Positions 37,301 through 52,300 of a DNA stretch of 64,000 nucleotides are shown here, piece by piece. Source of the stretch: Callipepla californica brunnescens (Eukaryota; Chordata; Aves; Galliformes; Odontophoridae); assembly GCA_023055505.1 (NCBI GenBank), contig JALIRH010000003.1, forward strand, positions 36,148,842-36,212,841. The letters run 5' to 3'. Position 1 is the stretch's first letter. The number at the start of each line of letters is the position of its first letter. Position numbers and translations under genes: made by a program. The notes under the pieces are model-generated. The model had not been told where the DNA came from and made no database searches. It saw only the letters and a program-made list of their open reading frames with translations.

Positions 37301-40300
37301 ACATGGCAGGATATATTTCTTTACCTATTGGACAATAATACAGTAAGGAAAAGCTGCACTTCACTACTGCTTGACATTGCTGGCTTCATCATCTGCATGT
37401 ATCTGAGGGCTCGCTTATGCTCTCCTTGGCACATCAGAGATTGAATAATTCTCATATGCTGCCATGGCACGGTTTTGATTGTAGCTGGGTGAAAGAGAAG
37501 GGCCAACGAATTCTGTAGAAGTTAGAAATTAGGTTTGTTAAGATATATAATACTCACTCATGCAATAAAAGTACTCAAAAGCTTCCTAAGTAGTGGCAAA
37601 TTTCTGTCAGATAATTTTAGATGACCAGTACTAGAAAAATACTTGATATAGGAAATGTAAATAGACTTTTTAAACATTAACACAAAAAAATTGCTAGCCA
37701 TTACAGAACAAAGTGTTTTAAAACACATTTCTAGGTTAAATAAATATCTCTATATAAACATAACTTTTTATAACTATTCTTAAAAGTAAACAGATTTTAT
37801 TAACATAATGACAAAAAAAAAATAAAATAAAAACTTCAGCACCGGAAACAACATGAATTAAGTTCAAAAGCTACTTTTGCAATCTTCTGCCACAACACTA
37901 GTGCTATCATGACAGTTTTAACATTCTGAATACCTTCAAAATCATTTTTTGGGAAAGTGTTCAGTTGTTCTGCCTAAAGTGACTTATTTATAAGCGGCTT
38001 TGAAAATTCAGACATCAAGTATTATTAAAGTTCATTTCTTCTTTTATCAATTTCCTGTCAAAGTAATTAAAATCAAATTTCAAACTGCAATTAATTGCTG
38101 AAAATAAAAAAAATTAAAAATAATAATGATAATAATAAAAAGCATCTGATCTTCTATCACCTAAGCAGCAGTTTAAAATATATATTCTTACAGTTTACAG
38201 CTCCATATTGTAATGCATGCCTAATGAAGTGGTAACATACTTACTTCATAATCATTGTGATCCAGAAGCCAAAAGCCTTGAATAAGCTTTACAAGACCCC
38301 AGGGGATAGCAAAAACAGTTGGGAATGAGTCAATTGAAGTTTCAGTTTTATTTGGAAAGGAATGTATGATATCTAGAAGTAAGTAAATTGTCTGATATCA
38401 AGTACATGATTAAGGCTAATAAATTTTTAAGAATTTATCACAGTATAATCAGAAAAATAATAATGAAATAAGAATATAGAAGTGTCAGAAAGAAGAAAAT
38501 ATTAATGGATTAGTCTTGCCCTTTTAAGCTGTTATAATTCAAAGAAGGACAAGATTTAAACCACAAAATCTCATTCTGACAACCAGAAAGAAATGCTCTT
38601 CAATTTCTGTAAGGTTTCCAAAAAGGTTAACTTCAGATATTTAAAATCTTCAGTTATAAACTCAGACCACTCAGCCAGTGGAGCTACCAGCTGGATGTTT
38701 AAAGCATTATAACACACTAGGCTTACAAATTCCTGGTGTTATTTTCTCATTTCCAGTGCATGCAAAACAACATAAAATCTCACAACACATCAGTTCCCTA
38801 TGAAAAAAAAATGGAATTAAAACAGCATTATTTTCTGGTATCATCATTTTCTCTTTCTGACATGTTTTTAGGGGTATATTCTAATTAGGCATCTCTGAGG
38901 TACAACAGTTCTAAACACCCTTCCTTTTTAGGCACCCCTCCCCTGTCTGGTTAGGCAACAAAACAATTCTGCATATTTCATCAGCTTAAAAATTAGGTCT
39001 CTGTCAAATGATTTTTTCTCTGTTTATTATTCTGCGTGCCTGCAATTAGAAGGGAACAAAAGCAAGCACTGTTATCTGTGTTGGAGGAAACAACAACAAC
39101 AACAACAAAAACAACAACAACAAAAAACAATCAAATGATTTCAGAAAAGAACAGGTACTGATACTGCACTATTACAACTCATTTTGCTCTGAAGCAGCAT
39201 TTACAGTGCATCATGATAAAATGTAGCTGTTTGCTATTGCTGCTTTTAAAAAGTTCCACTTCAATTTTATGAAAACTGGAGTTTTTTTAATCTTTAACAT
39301 TCTTCAGTGTATCTATCTTCTCGGAAAAGTATGAAAGAAAACAAACAAAATAAATCAATAGCACAGAAAAACAAAACTGCTGCTGATTACCACTTAATTC
39401 TAAACAAAATCTTTTCATCTACATTACTTGAAGCATAGATTTAAAAATATTATTAAGTACACAGTGAACATTTAAAAGCATTTATGTGCATATACTGAAG
39501 GTGTAATAGAAGTAACTATAAAGGATACAATTGCATGCTTGTAGTTTTCTTCAATGTTTTCTAACAAATAAAGATCCAGTAGTGCCTGAAATGAAAAATT
39601 TACTTTTTACAAAAACAAACAAAAAAAATACACAAAGAAAACCCAACAGCCTCCCACACTCTGTAACCATATGCTTGGGTTCTTTATCTTTGTTTATTAT
39701 TGTTTGTTCTTGTGGTTTGTTGTTCTTGCTTTGTTTCTGAAAGGAATATAACACTCACATGCAAACTAGCAGGTGGGTATTTCCCAGTTCCTCCTTCATC
39801 CCTTCGCCACAATTTCTCAACTTGTTCTCCCAACTGGGAAACCATTCCATCTATCATCAAGCAGTCAGAATCCCATTTTCCTCTGGAAAAAAAAGGTAGC
39901 AAGGATTTGGACGGAGCAAAACAACAACTCCAACCTCAAACAAAACACCAAAATAAATACACATCTCTGAAGAAAAGAAAGCAACAAACATGTAGAGGTG
40001 TGAACATTACTTCAAACACACATGGAAATTCCTGAGCCAGTTGAGAGACTTTCATTAGGTTGAGGTCAATTATTACAGGAGCTCAAAATACAAATCATTG
40101 AAGCTCTTTCACTGAGTCAAAATCTGCAATGACCCTTTCATTTCCAGGTTGTTCCTGCCTGCGTTACTTGCAATGCAGAAGTAACTACAGATGAAGTGCC
40201 AAAAATAATCACTCTCACACTATCTAGAAGAGGAAATTTAACAGTACTGAAACACCACTTCTTTTTAATGTTTATCTCATACCAAACTGGAGTGTTCTAA

Positions 40301-43300
40301 CGTTACAACTGTGAGATAACTTGATGGAAATTTCACCTTTTGTTTCCAGCATTTCACTTTTGTTACTGAAAAACTTATTTATACCAAGCTGAACATATAG
40401 GTAAATTTCAGTATCGTCACAAGCAGCATTTATGCCTATGGAGACGTGCCATTACAATTATGCATGCCTAAAATTACATTCTTCCAAAGACAAAACACAA
40501 CTGACAGATGTTACCCTCCAATTTTCCCAACAATCAAAAGGAAAATAAACAAAAAAACTGAACTAAATGAAGTGGGCTCATGTTCCTTACCAGTGTATGT
40601 GTAAGTTACTTGAGAAGTCATGTAAGATGCACTTTAAAGTGAGTACGAAACAGAGGAATACATACAGACTACAGCACAGGAGAGTAAGCTCTGTATTCAA
40701 CACAGCAAATGCATCACTGAATTGAGTACTGCTGGGAAATGCATTTAGCACAGTATGTCATTCACTGCCATATCTGAATCTGCAGCGGAAGCATTCCAGA
40801 GTTCCCCAGTAAATCTCACCTTGATAAGCGCTCAAGTTTCTGTCGATGACTGGTATAGTAGTTCTGAATCAGAGGATAATTGTAGAAAGGTCTAGATAAA
40901 TGCATATCATCGTCTACAGGCAATCAAGGGGAAAAAAAGACAGTTAAAGAACTAAATTACATAGATAAAAAAAATATGAACATCAAGAAGCATAGCAAGC
41001 CTTTAGCTTTGAAAGAAGCCAGGTTTGTTCCTGCTCTTACTAGAACAGAAGGCACGAGACAGTTCCTTCTTGTCTCCACTGTCTTTTGAATTTTACAGTT
41101 AACGTAAAATTCAAAACATTATCAACAGTAAAGATCACAATTATAAAGAAAGAACTCAAAAGAGTTTGCTGGCTTTGCTTTTTTTTTTTTTTTTTTTTAA
41201 ATAAACATATGAACACTTCTGAAACTATTAAGGCCGACAATGAAATCTGTATTCCGCACAAATGAAAAAGCATTTCCAATGCTTTGCTTTTTCTCCTCAA
41301 GCAATAAGGAAGTTCAAATCCTTCAGGTAATGCTTTTGCTGTAAAAAACATCCCAGTAAACACTGTTTAACAGCAACTTGTTTAAAATTCTAAGTATTTA
41401 AAAAATTACTTGGGTCAATAGCATTAAAGTCACAGGCTTGCTGCTTTTAAAGAATATACAGGAAAGAAACGGCTTGGATTACTCCATGCTACACATTTGC
41501 AAAAAACAGTTAAAACACTCATTTCACCAACAGAACTTCAGCATGTACCATCACTGAAATAACACTACTTGTTAGTGAAGAAACATTTACAACGCAGCTA
41601 ACCATGCTCACACGAGCCACTGTTAGAAACGTAATGCAGCTAAAGCTCACCTAAGCCCTCTGGTAGGAGACTGGATCGACAGAACCAGATGACCACTTGG
41701 GCATACAAAGAAATGAGGCTAGTTACCACCTGTTTGTTTGTCAAATCTGTAACACCTGAAAAATACATGTAAGAATTCTTTTTTTAATTAACCTCCATCA
41801 TAGTAAGTATAAAAATAACATGGTAAAAATCTCTGCATTTTTCTTAGTTAAAGAAAAAAAAAAATAACAATCACCACAACAAGAGTAACCCTTCGCAAAG
41901 CACCACCCTCATTAAATGGTTAAAATAAAATTTAAAAAACATTAAAAAGTTTATGTGAACTACTGAACACAGTTGCAAAACATTTCTATTTCATATGGCA
42001 GATTTTTAGTACAGCAAAGGAAGTTTTCTATTTTGTCAATATGCCAAGCTGTTAAAAAAAAAAAACAGTAGAAATTTAAGTCTCTTATTCTTACAGATTA
42101 TTCAACTATGTTTCTTTCAAAATCGTAATGCCGCATTTGTATTCAACTAAGTTGCTAGCTAAGAACTGTAAAGAATAATTTCAAGTACTACCATATTCAA
42201 TTGTTGTTTCCAACCCAGTTGCTTACACATCTTGCTGAATGTTTGTTCCCCTATGTACCTTCATGAACTCCTGAACAAACTGCTTCCTTGAACAGATTCG
42301 CATGAAGTGCTAGTCACAATTTCTTACTCAAACTTAAGCCCTTCTCCTAACTAAACCTGACTGTCTTCCAAGCATCCAAACAAAGTCTCCTATTTTCTCA
42401 ACTACAACCCGATCAGCGCCCTGAATGAAATGGTTAATAAGATACATGAAAGATTTAGTAATACTATTACAAACCTTTTTCAGTAAGCTCTCGCGCTTCC
42501 GTGAGGAAACAGTTTAAGACTGTGCTCAGGTTGCTCAAAAGTAATTGGCAGTGCTGAAGAGACTGTATTGTTTGGGGATCAATGAAGTTGCAAGAGCCAT
42601 CAAAGAGTGGAACACCTTTTCAGAATACATATTAAACCATTAGTATACAGAGCAAGTTCAAATAAGTTTCAAAGTACATTTGAAGATCTTTTGAAGAACT
42701 ATGAGCAATATCACATAAGAGTCAGAGTGCTGAATATGCTCATGTAGAAAGGGCAACTTTGCATTTGCAAAATCCCTACAGTGTTACTTACAGATTTGGT
42801 CAAATTCATCTTTTGTGTAGATCACTTTGTTCCATGTCCACTCAAGAACAAACCGCAAACTGGCAGCAGAACTTGGCTGCTCTTTAAAAAAGAAAAAGAA
42901 AAAGGAATGAACAAACAACCGATTTCAAACAAAAGAACAAAGATCACCATAAGTTGTCGTTACCTTCAGATGTCCAATGTTTAATGCATCCAGTCAGAAG
43001 TTCTAAAGAACTTGTCTGAACAGCAGCTGACAATACAGCTTCTAACTGCTCCTCCTAAACATAAGAGACAAAATGTTACTCATATTTTCAACATCTGAAA
43101 CATCAACAGTAAGCGTTTCTTTCCAAGAAAATATTCATACAGACACCAAAAAGACAATTAGTACAAAATCAACTAATTCAACATTCCTTTTCTTAATCAG
43201 AATCACAGGCTTATTGGTTTGACAAACACATTAACTCATCTTCTGAGGTTTCATGTTACCAAAGGCTAATTCTCACCTCTATCTGCATGTGCCTACACTA

Positions 43301-46300
43301 TAATTTTAATTTACTGAGCTCCAATTAACTATTCTCAGTAACATCCACTGCTAATACCCATTGTACATTTTGTGCACAGTTTTCCATTAGGAATGTACGA
43401 TGGAGACAAAACAAATACAAACATGCAACATTTGCATGAGAAACAGCGAAGCTGAATTCAACCAGCTTTCTAGACTATGAAAACATGAAGTAGTTCAAAC
43501 ATCAAAACATTGTTATAATTTTCAAAAACGACAGAAAAAAACTGAAACATTTAAATTGTAATAGATTTACATTTAAAACTGTTCAGAGATTGCATAGGAA
43601 TGCAGTGGTAATCCTTTAAGAAGATAACTATGCACAGATGCAGAATACTAAAGGGCAATTTATTTCAGGTGAAATGATCCTCTGTAGCATTTTACCGAAT
43701 GTACTCTTAATTTCTGTGGTGATGATTTTGTTTGTTTGTTTCCTTAAATACATTCAAAGCTACCCTTTCCCCTAGGTAAAATCACTGCGTTCAAAGAAAC
43801 CTCAGTGCACTAGAATAAACATGGGATATTTCCATTTTTTTCCTCAAAACTGTTTGAGACAAGGAAACAGAACAAAGAATATTTATGATGGCACACAAAA
43901 CTCTAATCCTGGATTATCTAATGGATAGTCTAATGGTCAGGTGAACTTGCTGAGAAATTTCCTTCAGCTGTGAAACCACGTAAATTTTTTGTCCCAGTGT
44001 TACTTCCCCATATTTGGAGAAGAATCCAAGAGGCAGAAATATGAGGGCACTTTCCCTTTTCTCTGTAAATTGCTCCATTAGATGACCAACAGATCAACTA
44101 GGCAGCTTAGATCCTTGGCTTGGATGAATCATCACAAATACTCCCTCTCTCAGGGAGCTCTTCAGATGAGAGAAAGTTCTGTTAGTGTACTGCAAATGGA
44201 AAACCTACAAAAGAGGAGGCTACGGATACTGCGGTAGGATAGAGCAGGTAAGAAACAGTGGGTGTCTAGTTATCATGCCTTACAGTTTCTACAGCCCTGT
44301 CAGACAACACAGATGTAAATTCCCCCTCGATTCCTGATGTGCTCACCTGACTCAAACTGGATGGCTGGACATCGACTAGCCTTGGAGACAGCAAGCCAGC
44401 TACAAGACACCTATTGTAGCTATCGCAGATGGCTTCGCTTATTGAAGGACCAGATTTCTTCAAAAAATTCAATGTCTGAAACAGCAACAAGGAACACAGA
44501 TTAAAGACTGCATCATTTATTATTCCATCACAGAATAATATACTGAATAACCATTGGAAAAAAAAAAAAAAGAAAAACTTGACAAACTATCAGAAAAATT
44601 GCATCAGTAATATGTATCAGGTTAGCAATCTAAGTACTACTATACAGATTTCAAGATGACAGACAAAAACTCAGTTTATAAAAATCCTATAAAACAAAAT
44701 ATCTGCCTGTACCATATTTCACCTAGGTATTTTCTAGCTTCTGGCTGGCTGTGCTGAAGCTTGAAGTTATGTAGGATGGGTGCTGAAGATTTACTGGGGT
44801 AACGTATGCTGGAAATATGTAATGAGCCAAAAAAACTCATTATTTCTTACTGTATGTGTGGTGAGCTCAGTTATAATTTGGCCAAATGCAGGAGAAAAAA
44901 AGTCATTTATCCCTAAAATTTAAAAATGATATATTTTCTCTATTCTCTGTCCTCCTGTTTCAAATTTAATCATGTATGAATATCCTGACTTGGTACCTGA
45001 AAGCTGCATCACCAAGAAGCAACAGTTCTCCCTGACCTCCACAACACTTTTGGTCTTGTTCCTAGAGGAGCTGTATTCTTTGTTCCTAGAAGAACAACGT
45101 ATTCCTCTCTGGATACCAAGCTACATTATGCTCAGCAGGAGTCAACACAAGTTTCACAGTCCCAAAAAACATAACCGTTTAAATATAAGCATTTGCTTAA
45201 AACTGGCAAGATGCAGCTGCAATTATGCAGGATGAGCCTAAAATATACTCTTAGACTGACAGCAGTGCAACAGAAAACTTTAAAAATGTACACTTCTTGA
45301 CATTCTCAACAAAGATACAGTAAAAGATCACCTCCTTCTGGAAGCCAGTGCAAGTCATGTGAACTATTCCAGAGTTGAGCAAGCACGTACCATCTGTAAA
45401 AACAAAGACTGTCTGTTAAAATTCTCCATTGTCACCATCACATTATCATCAGTCTACATTTTTAACATAGCATGATACAAGGAAAGATACAATACAATAA
45501 CTTATTTTTTTGCCAAGGCACTTACAAACATGTTCAAAATAGCATATGTACAATTTCTTTTCCCCAGTGCTGTTCTGTGGAAAACCTTCAGTTTAAAGTC
45601 ATTTCATTTTATAACCATCACCACTTCACAGGCTATGTTATAAAAGCATCAGAACCCAAAACTGCCTGGTATATTTTACAAGACTAATTACGATGCTCGT
45701 AAACTAGTAATAGCTGGTTCTTGGTTTGGATGTTTTTTAAATGACAAACAATGGACAAGAGAACTAATAAATGACACTTGACCTCAATTCTGAAAACAAT
45801 CTCTATTAAAAGCAGTGAAATACCTACCAAAATTATAGGTGCTTGGATTAAAAAACTGCTCAGGCGGTGGATAAGAAGGAGGAATTCCACGACTTAAGCT
45901 CCGCTCATGTACCAGAACATCCAAAACGAGGTTTGGAGAAGTCACACTTGTTACAGCATCCAGAGACCATAAAGCAAAATAGGGGCAATTATGAAGGAAT
46001 TCTTCCGGCCTTTAGGGAAGCAAATGTGTAAGTTTAACATCATTGTTCAGCCAAGTTATTAGTAAGAAGATCAGAAACAATTTAGTAAAAGTCTACCTTA
46101 GTGAATCTGGCATTTGAGCATGATACCAGCGGTTGATGTCAAATACTCCCAAATAAGTACATGGTTTTCCCTGACCATATGTATTCACTTGCCAGCTGAA
46201 GATTGATACGCTGGTGTCAGGAGATATTACTGTGAAAGACAAAATAATTGTTTAGTTGTTGAAAGTTTCGTACATCTGATATTTTTAAAATACCACCTTC

Positions 46301-49300
46301 TGTTTTAGTTTAATTCCGTTGTATCACTGAGCCCATATGTTCACAACTGAGATATATAGCTTGATAAATACTTTAGAACATAATGTATACTAGACACATA
46401 GCTACTTTTGTAAATACATTTTTTTAAAAGGAGATTTTAGAACACTCTCTATGTGCTCTATGTTTCTACTATGAAGAAAACCCAAGGATGCACATTAGAT
46501 TCTGACACATTGTTTATAGAGGTTAGCAACACAAATACAGTTGGAAGTTCCCATTTCAGGATTAAATCAAAGGCAGTAAACAGAAACAGCACTGCAAGAT
46601 CATGCAAATGTCTTCCCTTTAACATCTCACATCAGTAAAGGCCAGTAAAAAGAAAGACGTGGGGAAGGATAACAAAGAAAGCAAAAATTTATCACTGCAG
46701 TGGTCAGTAAGATATGGACAGAGAATAACTGCATTTGTAAACTCAGAGACATACCTTTAATTTTGTCAATATATGACATCAGGGTTTTTTTTAACAGTAT
46801 ATAAAGAAAGCTATTGCTAAAGAGTTTATAAGTGCAGGTATGTATTAGATTTAGAGAAAATATGGACAAGCAGTAGCAGATAGAAGTCTAACAGAAACAA
46901 AATATCCAGATAATAATCCTAAGCAGTGGAATAATATTTAAAAAATTGTCCAAAACAGCTAGCAGAAATGATAGCTGAAGGGATAAAAGAATGAAAAGTG
47001 TTACACAAACCACCACACTATATATTGTTACAGCATGTCCTCAAGCATAAAACAAAACCTGTATTTTTTTCCCTCTAAGTCCCATTCTATGATCTTACAG
47101 CTGCCAGTGCCAGTGTCTTAATCTCCTGGCCTAAAACAGACTAAAGCAATTAATTCTAAAGTAATCAGAAAAAAATCCTAAGTACTGGCATATCACAAAC
47201 ACTAACGAATTCATGCAAGTCTATCAACTGATATCTTACCTTAACAACAAAGGGTTAAGAAAAGCACATTCACCCTTATATTAAAAAAAATTCAATTTTG
47301 CCATTATCAAAATATTGACTTTTAAACATCTTTGCTTCTTCAAAGAATAAAATTAAGCTGTGGCATTCGAAGTCAAACCATTTTTACCTAATTAGCATGT
47401 CTAAAGCACATCCTGTTCCCTCAAAAAGATTATCTTCCATAGGCACATACATTTTATTTTGTTAGAACAGTAAGTATTATTCTATTATTGAACAAATCAC
47501 TTTTTCATTTAAACAAATTGATGGCATTAACTCTCACAGAACACTGAAGTTCCCTTTTAAATACAGTTCTTTCAAATTTAATAAATAAGCAGCTTGGCTA
47601 CTTATGTGTATCAGTATTTTGTTAAAAAAGAAATACCACGAATCTAAAGTTGAATGTAAGGTAAGAGTTTAAATTAAAAACTGGCTGAAGAAATGCAGAA
47701 AGAAAGCGACTATGGACAACTTTGCTGTTATTTATTAACAGTGATGACATTTAGCTCTTTCTACTGCACTTAAAAATTACTTCATACATTTAACTGAATC
47801 TTCCTTTGACATCATCATCAGGACAACACTAACAAAAACTAGCAGAGCACATCAGTAAACAACAGCCAAGTTAGTTCGTACTTAAAAAAAATTCTAAAAA
47901 TGGCTAAGCATCAAAGATACACATGTATTTTAAGGAATGTGTAATTTCTGACATTTTTTAATGCACTTAATGAAAGATTTCTCACTGCAATGTCAATATC
48001 TGTTTTTAAATGTAATTCAAGCAGTATGTTTTTCTTTTTAATAAGCCACACAAGCTACTCTATGCAGCTTTTTGACTTTCAGACTCTGGGTACAGCATTC
48101 ATTGCTCAGATTCAGAAAAAAATCCTTTTAGAATAACCAAACATGGACTCCAGAACAAACCTTCATTAACACTGTCCTCTCTGTCAACGTGGTTGCGAAA
48201 TTTTTCTACAGTCTGACAGCTGAGTAGTTTAGTATTGCTGGTCTGCCCTCTCAAGGGAAAGGCTCCACCCGTAAGATCTAAACTGTATCTTTCATCGCAG
48301 TATTCAAAACCCTGTGGAAAAATAAGGAGAAAGAAAAGGTCATTTTGAGATGAAAATGTGCATTACACCTAAATAAATAAAACTGTTTCTAAGTACAATA
48401 CTGTTTCACAAGAGATTATTCCCAATAGTAAACTAAAATTACTTCTGACTGGCAAGATAATTTTTAGAAGTGTAAAACTGTAATGGTTAAGTTTGGTTGA
48501 AAAGATGTTCACTGTTTATAAAATGTAGCCTTATTCAGTTCAAAACATGTTTTGCTGATTTCATAGAACCACTGAACGGCTTGGGTTGAAAGGGACCGTA
48601 AAGATCATCTAGTCCCAATCCCCATGCTGTGGGCAGGGCTGCCAATCACCAGATCAGGCTGCCTGGGCACCATCCAACCCGGCCCCAAATGCCTCCAGAT
48701 CCTGCAAACCCAAGATTTTGTTATAGATCTATGAATGTATCTACAAATAATGCAACACAGATGAAAATCTCTTTGCTCCCTGTCTTGATTACAGAACTGA
48801 TGAAATGAGAAAAGTCACAGCATTGCAGCAGTTAAAGCTCTTCTGAGGTGTTACCTATATTCACACAAGGCTGAATACACATCCTTCTGCAGAAGCAGTG
48901 AGAACTTCGTATTAATTAACAATCTTTTCAACCAGTACAATTCTACATATCTGTATCTTGACAGAGATTAATGAGTGAAACCTCCCTCGGTTCCTTCACA
49001 AAGCACAGCTAGCAGAAAAGATATACATGTGCAAAACACATCTAAGATTACAAATTGCTACAGAATGGGCCAACTGCTCTGAGATATTCAGAAACCCCAG
49101 GAGAACTGCGCTGAACCCCTAATACTGCCATGTTCTACTAAACAGGGACTGAAAAACCACCTTTCCAAATGCAACATTGTCTCAAAACATCTACTGAAAG
49201 ATATCAACATGTGTAATAAGGAAAAGTAGCAGCTCTACAACCTCAAAACAAACAAAAATCAAGAAAGAGGGGGGAAAAAAGTAATACAACAACCCCAAAA

Positions 49301-52300
49301 ACAAACAAAACCAATCAACCCACCCCAACATCAATTCCACCTGATTCTACCCAAATTAACTAAGCTTTTAGAGCTCCGAAATGAGCTGGTTCAAAACAAT
49401 ACCATCTCATGTGGTGCATCTAATTAATCTAATCCAAGACCAGCTTTTCCCTTTGAGGAAATGCTACAAATAAATACCAAAGCTGTCTAAAAACAGTCTA
49501 TGCATCCCCAAAGGTGCATCCAAGAGTACTTATAGGAAAGGATCTGGGTCTTCTGGTTGGCAGGAGGTTGAACCTGAGGCATCAGTGTGCCCTGGCAGCC
49601 AAAGTGCACCCTGGGGTGCACCAGACCCATCACTGGTGAGGGACAGCTCGGGGCTAGGGACAGGGTCTGCACCAGAGGACAGCTGAGGTGAGGTGCTGGA
49701 ATGGACTGCCCAGAGAGGTTGTGGATGCCCCGTCCCTAGAGAGGTATTCAAGGCCAGATTGGATGAGGCCCTGGGCAGCCTGGTCTAGTATTAAATGGAG
49801 AGGCTGGTGGCTCTGCCTGTGGCAGAGGGTTTGAGATTCATGATCCTTGAGGTCCCTTCCAATCCTGGCCATTCTGTGATTCTGTGACAGCTGGCATGGA
49901 GCAGGCTGTCCAGGGCAGTGGGCACAGCCCCAAGCTGGTGAAGTTCAAAGAGTGTTTGCACAGCACTCAGAAATATGGTTTGAATTTTGTGTGGTCCTGG
50001 GAAGAGCCAGAGGTTGGCTCTGATTCTTGTGGGTCTCTTCCAGCTTGGGATATTCTGTGGTTCTATAATTTCATTACTAAAAAACACTAACATTTACTCC
50101 AAAGCACACGTATTCTATTCTATTTTATCAAATAACTTTGAAAATATCAGATGTGCAGATATATAAGAAAAATGTAAAAGATCTCCCTGGAAAACTAGCT
50201 TGAAGCCTAATTGAATGTCACTTTTTTTATAAAGATAATAATACAGCAAGATAGTTTTTATGAAAGAGAAGTCCAACATTCCAGAAGTTTGTTTCATCAA
50301 GTAAACTACTAAAGCTACAAGAATCTACTAGAAATAAATTCTAATACCTGCAAAGTTCAATTTTTAGATCACAGAACAGCTGAGGTTTGCAGGGACTTCT
50401 GGAGACCACCTGGTCTCATCCCTGTGCTCAAGTAAGATACCTACATGTGGCTGCCCAGAGCCATGTCCACACAGCATTTGAGTACCTCCAGGATGTGAGA
50501 CTTCAGTCCCCCTGGCCAACCTGTGCCAGTGCTTAGTCATGTGCGCAGTAAAAGAAATGTTTCCTCGTGTTAAGACAGAGCCCTCCTGTGTTCCATTTTT
50601 TGCTCACTGCCTCTTCTCACTGGGCACCACCAAAAAGAGCCTGGCTCTGTCCTCTTGGCACCCTCCCTTCTGGAATTGCTGTACGTTGATGACATCCCCA
50701 CAGGCCTCCTCCACACCAAAAAGCCCCAGCTGTATCATCATGCTACACATAAATCCTTTTCACGCATTTCTCTGCATGTCCAAACTCTGGAAATTAAAGC
50801 ACTAACACAGCAGACAAATCTTTCAAATTCCTATAAACCTCATTCAATGAACAAAGGTCAAGAGTATTTTTATCCATGTTTATTCAAACTTTGACTGGCA
50901 AAAATGGAACAATCAAAAAATTTTCTGTCACTAGAAATGAACAAGAAACTTTTCTCAGATGGCTGTGCAGGCAGATCTAAACATTAAGAGCTTCAGAAAT
51001 TCCCTGAGTGCCACAGTGCAGAACGAACTATGACTATATCTGAAGTGTGCCCCACATTAACTGCACTGCTCAGATTCAGTCCTGATGCATTTTGTGGTCT
51101 CTTTGGCAGTGTGTGTTATGAGTCCTTGACATGAAGCTACATGTGTAAATGGCTCAAAATGGAAGCCAGAAGAAGAACCTATCTTTCCTCTGCAGCAGGT
51201 CCAGCTGTTTAAGTCTCACTTTAACCATCTTGATTAGCCCCAGTTTCACACTCCTGCAACACTCCCTGAGAAGGAGAAACAGCAAAGGAATAATCTCAAA
51301 CCCAGAAGCTAGTTCCTGACATCTCTTAGAAGCACGTGAAAGAATTACTGGTTGCAAGCTCTGTAGAGGGTTACAAGAGTTAAACTACACCACAGTTCTC
51401 ACAGGTCACAGACACAAAATATTTGATCACACTGCTTACTTAAAAAAAAGAACAACAACAAAAAACAACCTTATTAAGAGGAATGCCTAGTGGACTCATT
51501 TTTTCAAACCTGCTGAAACATCACATCTTGTTCAGGTACATAAGATGATGAACACAAAGAAACACTTAGCAGTAAAAGGTCCCACATTCTATCACTGAAA
51601 TACTAAAATAGAACAAAGTAGCCACAAGAGAAATGAGTATAGAATAGCACATAAAATCATGTACCATCTTTGTCACTGTCAAGACTGTAGTTAAAAATAA
51701 CTTTTAAAAGAGGATAAAAAAACCAAAGAAATACAAAAAATGGAGAAAGATTAAAGATTTCTCCTATCAACCTGCCACAATGCTCAGAGCACTGCAACAA
51801 AAGCAGAAGCAAACTACAGTGAAAGCCCTTTTAAAAATGAAAATTCAATAAAGGTGTGCTCTGTTCCTCTAGAGCAAGCTATATTTATGTCATTAAAAAA
51901 AAAAGCAGTCAAAGATAAAGAGATGGCATCCATATTTAGAACATGTTGCATCACTTGAAGATATTTATATCTCACCATGAGATAACGCATTTTAAATAAA
52001 TACCACCTCCTCCAAGCACCTGAACTTTACTTATTCAAAAGCAATTTGAATTTACAAATGACGAAGGAGCTTTGCTACACATAAGGAAAAAGGTCAGAAT
52101 TTGAACTCAAGTTTTTGCCTTTGTTCAAAAGAAAAAAAAAACCACCACAGGCACCGTTCCTCTAAAAATAATACATGACACATGACTCTAATTGCACACG
52201 TATTGAGAACTATCAATTTAAAAACATATATAGTATCAAAATTGGAGGTAAGGTCATTTTTCCTTTAAATAAAAGAATTTTGAAAGAGTTTCAAACATAT

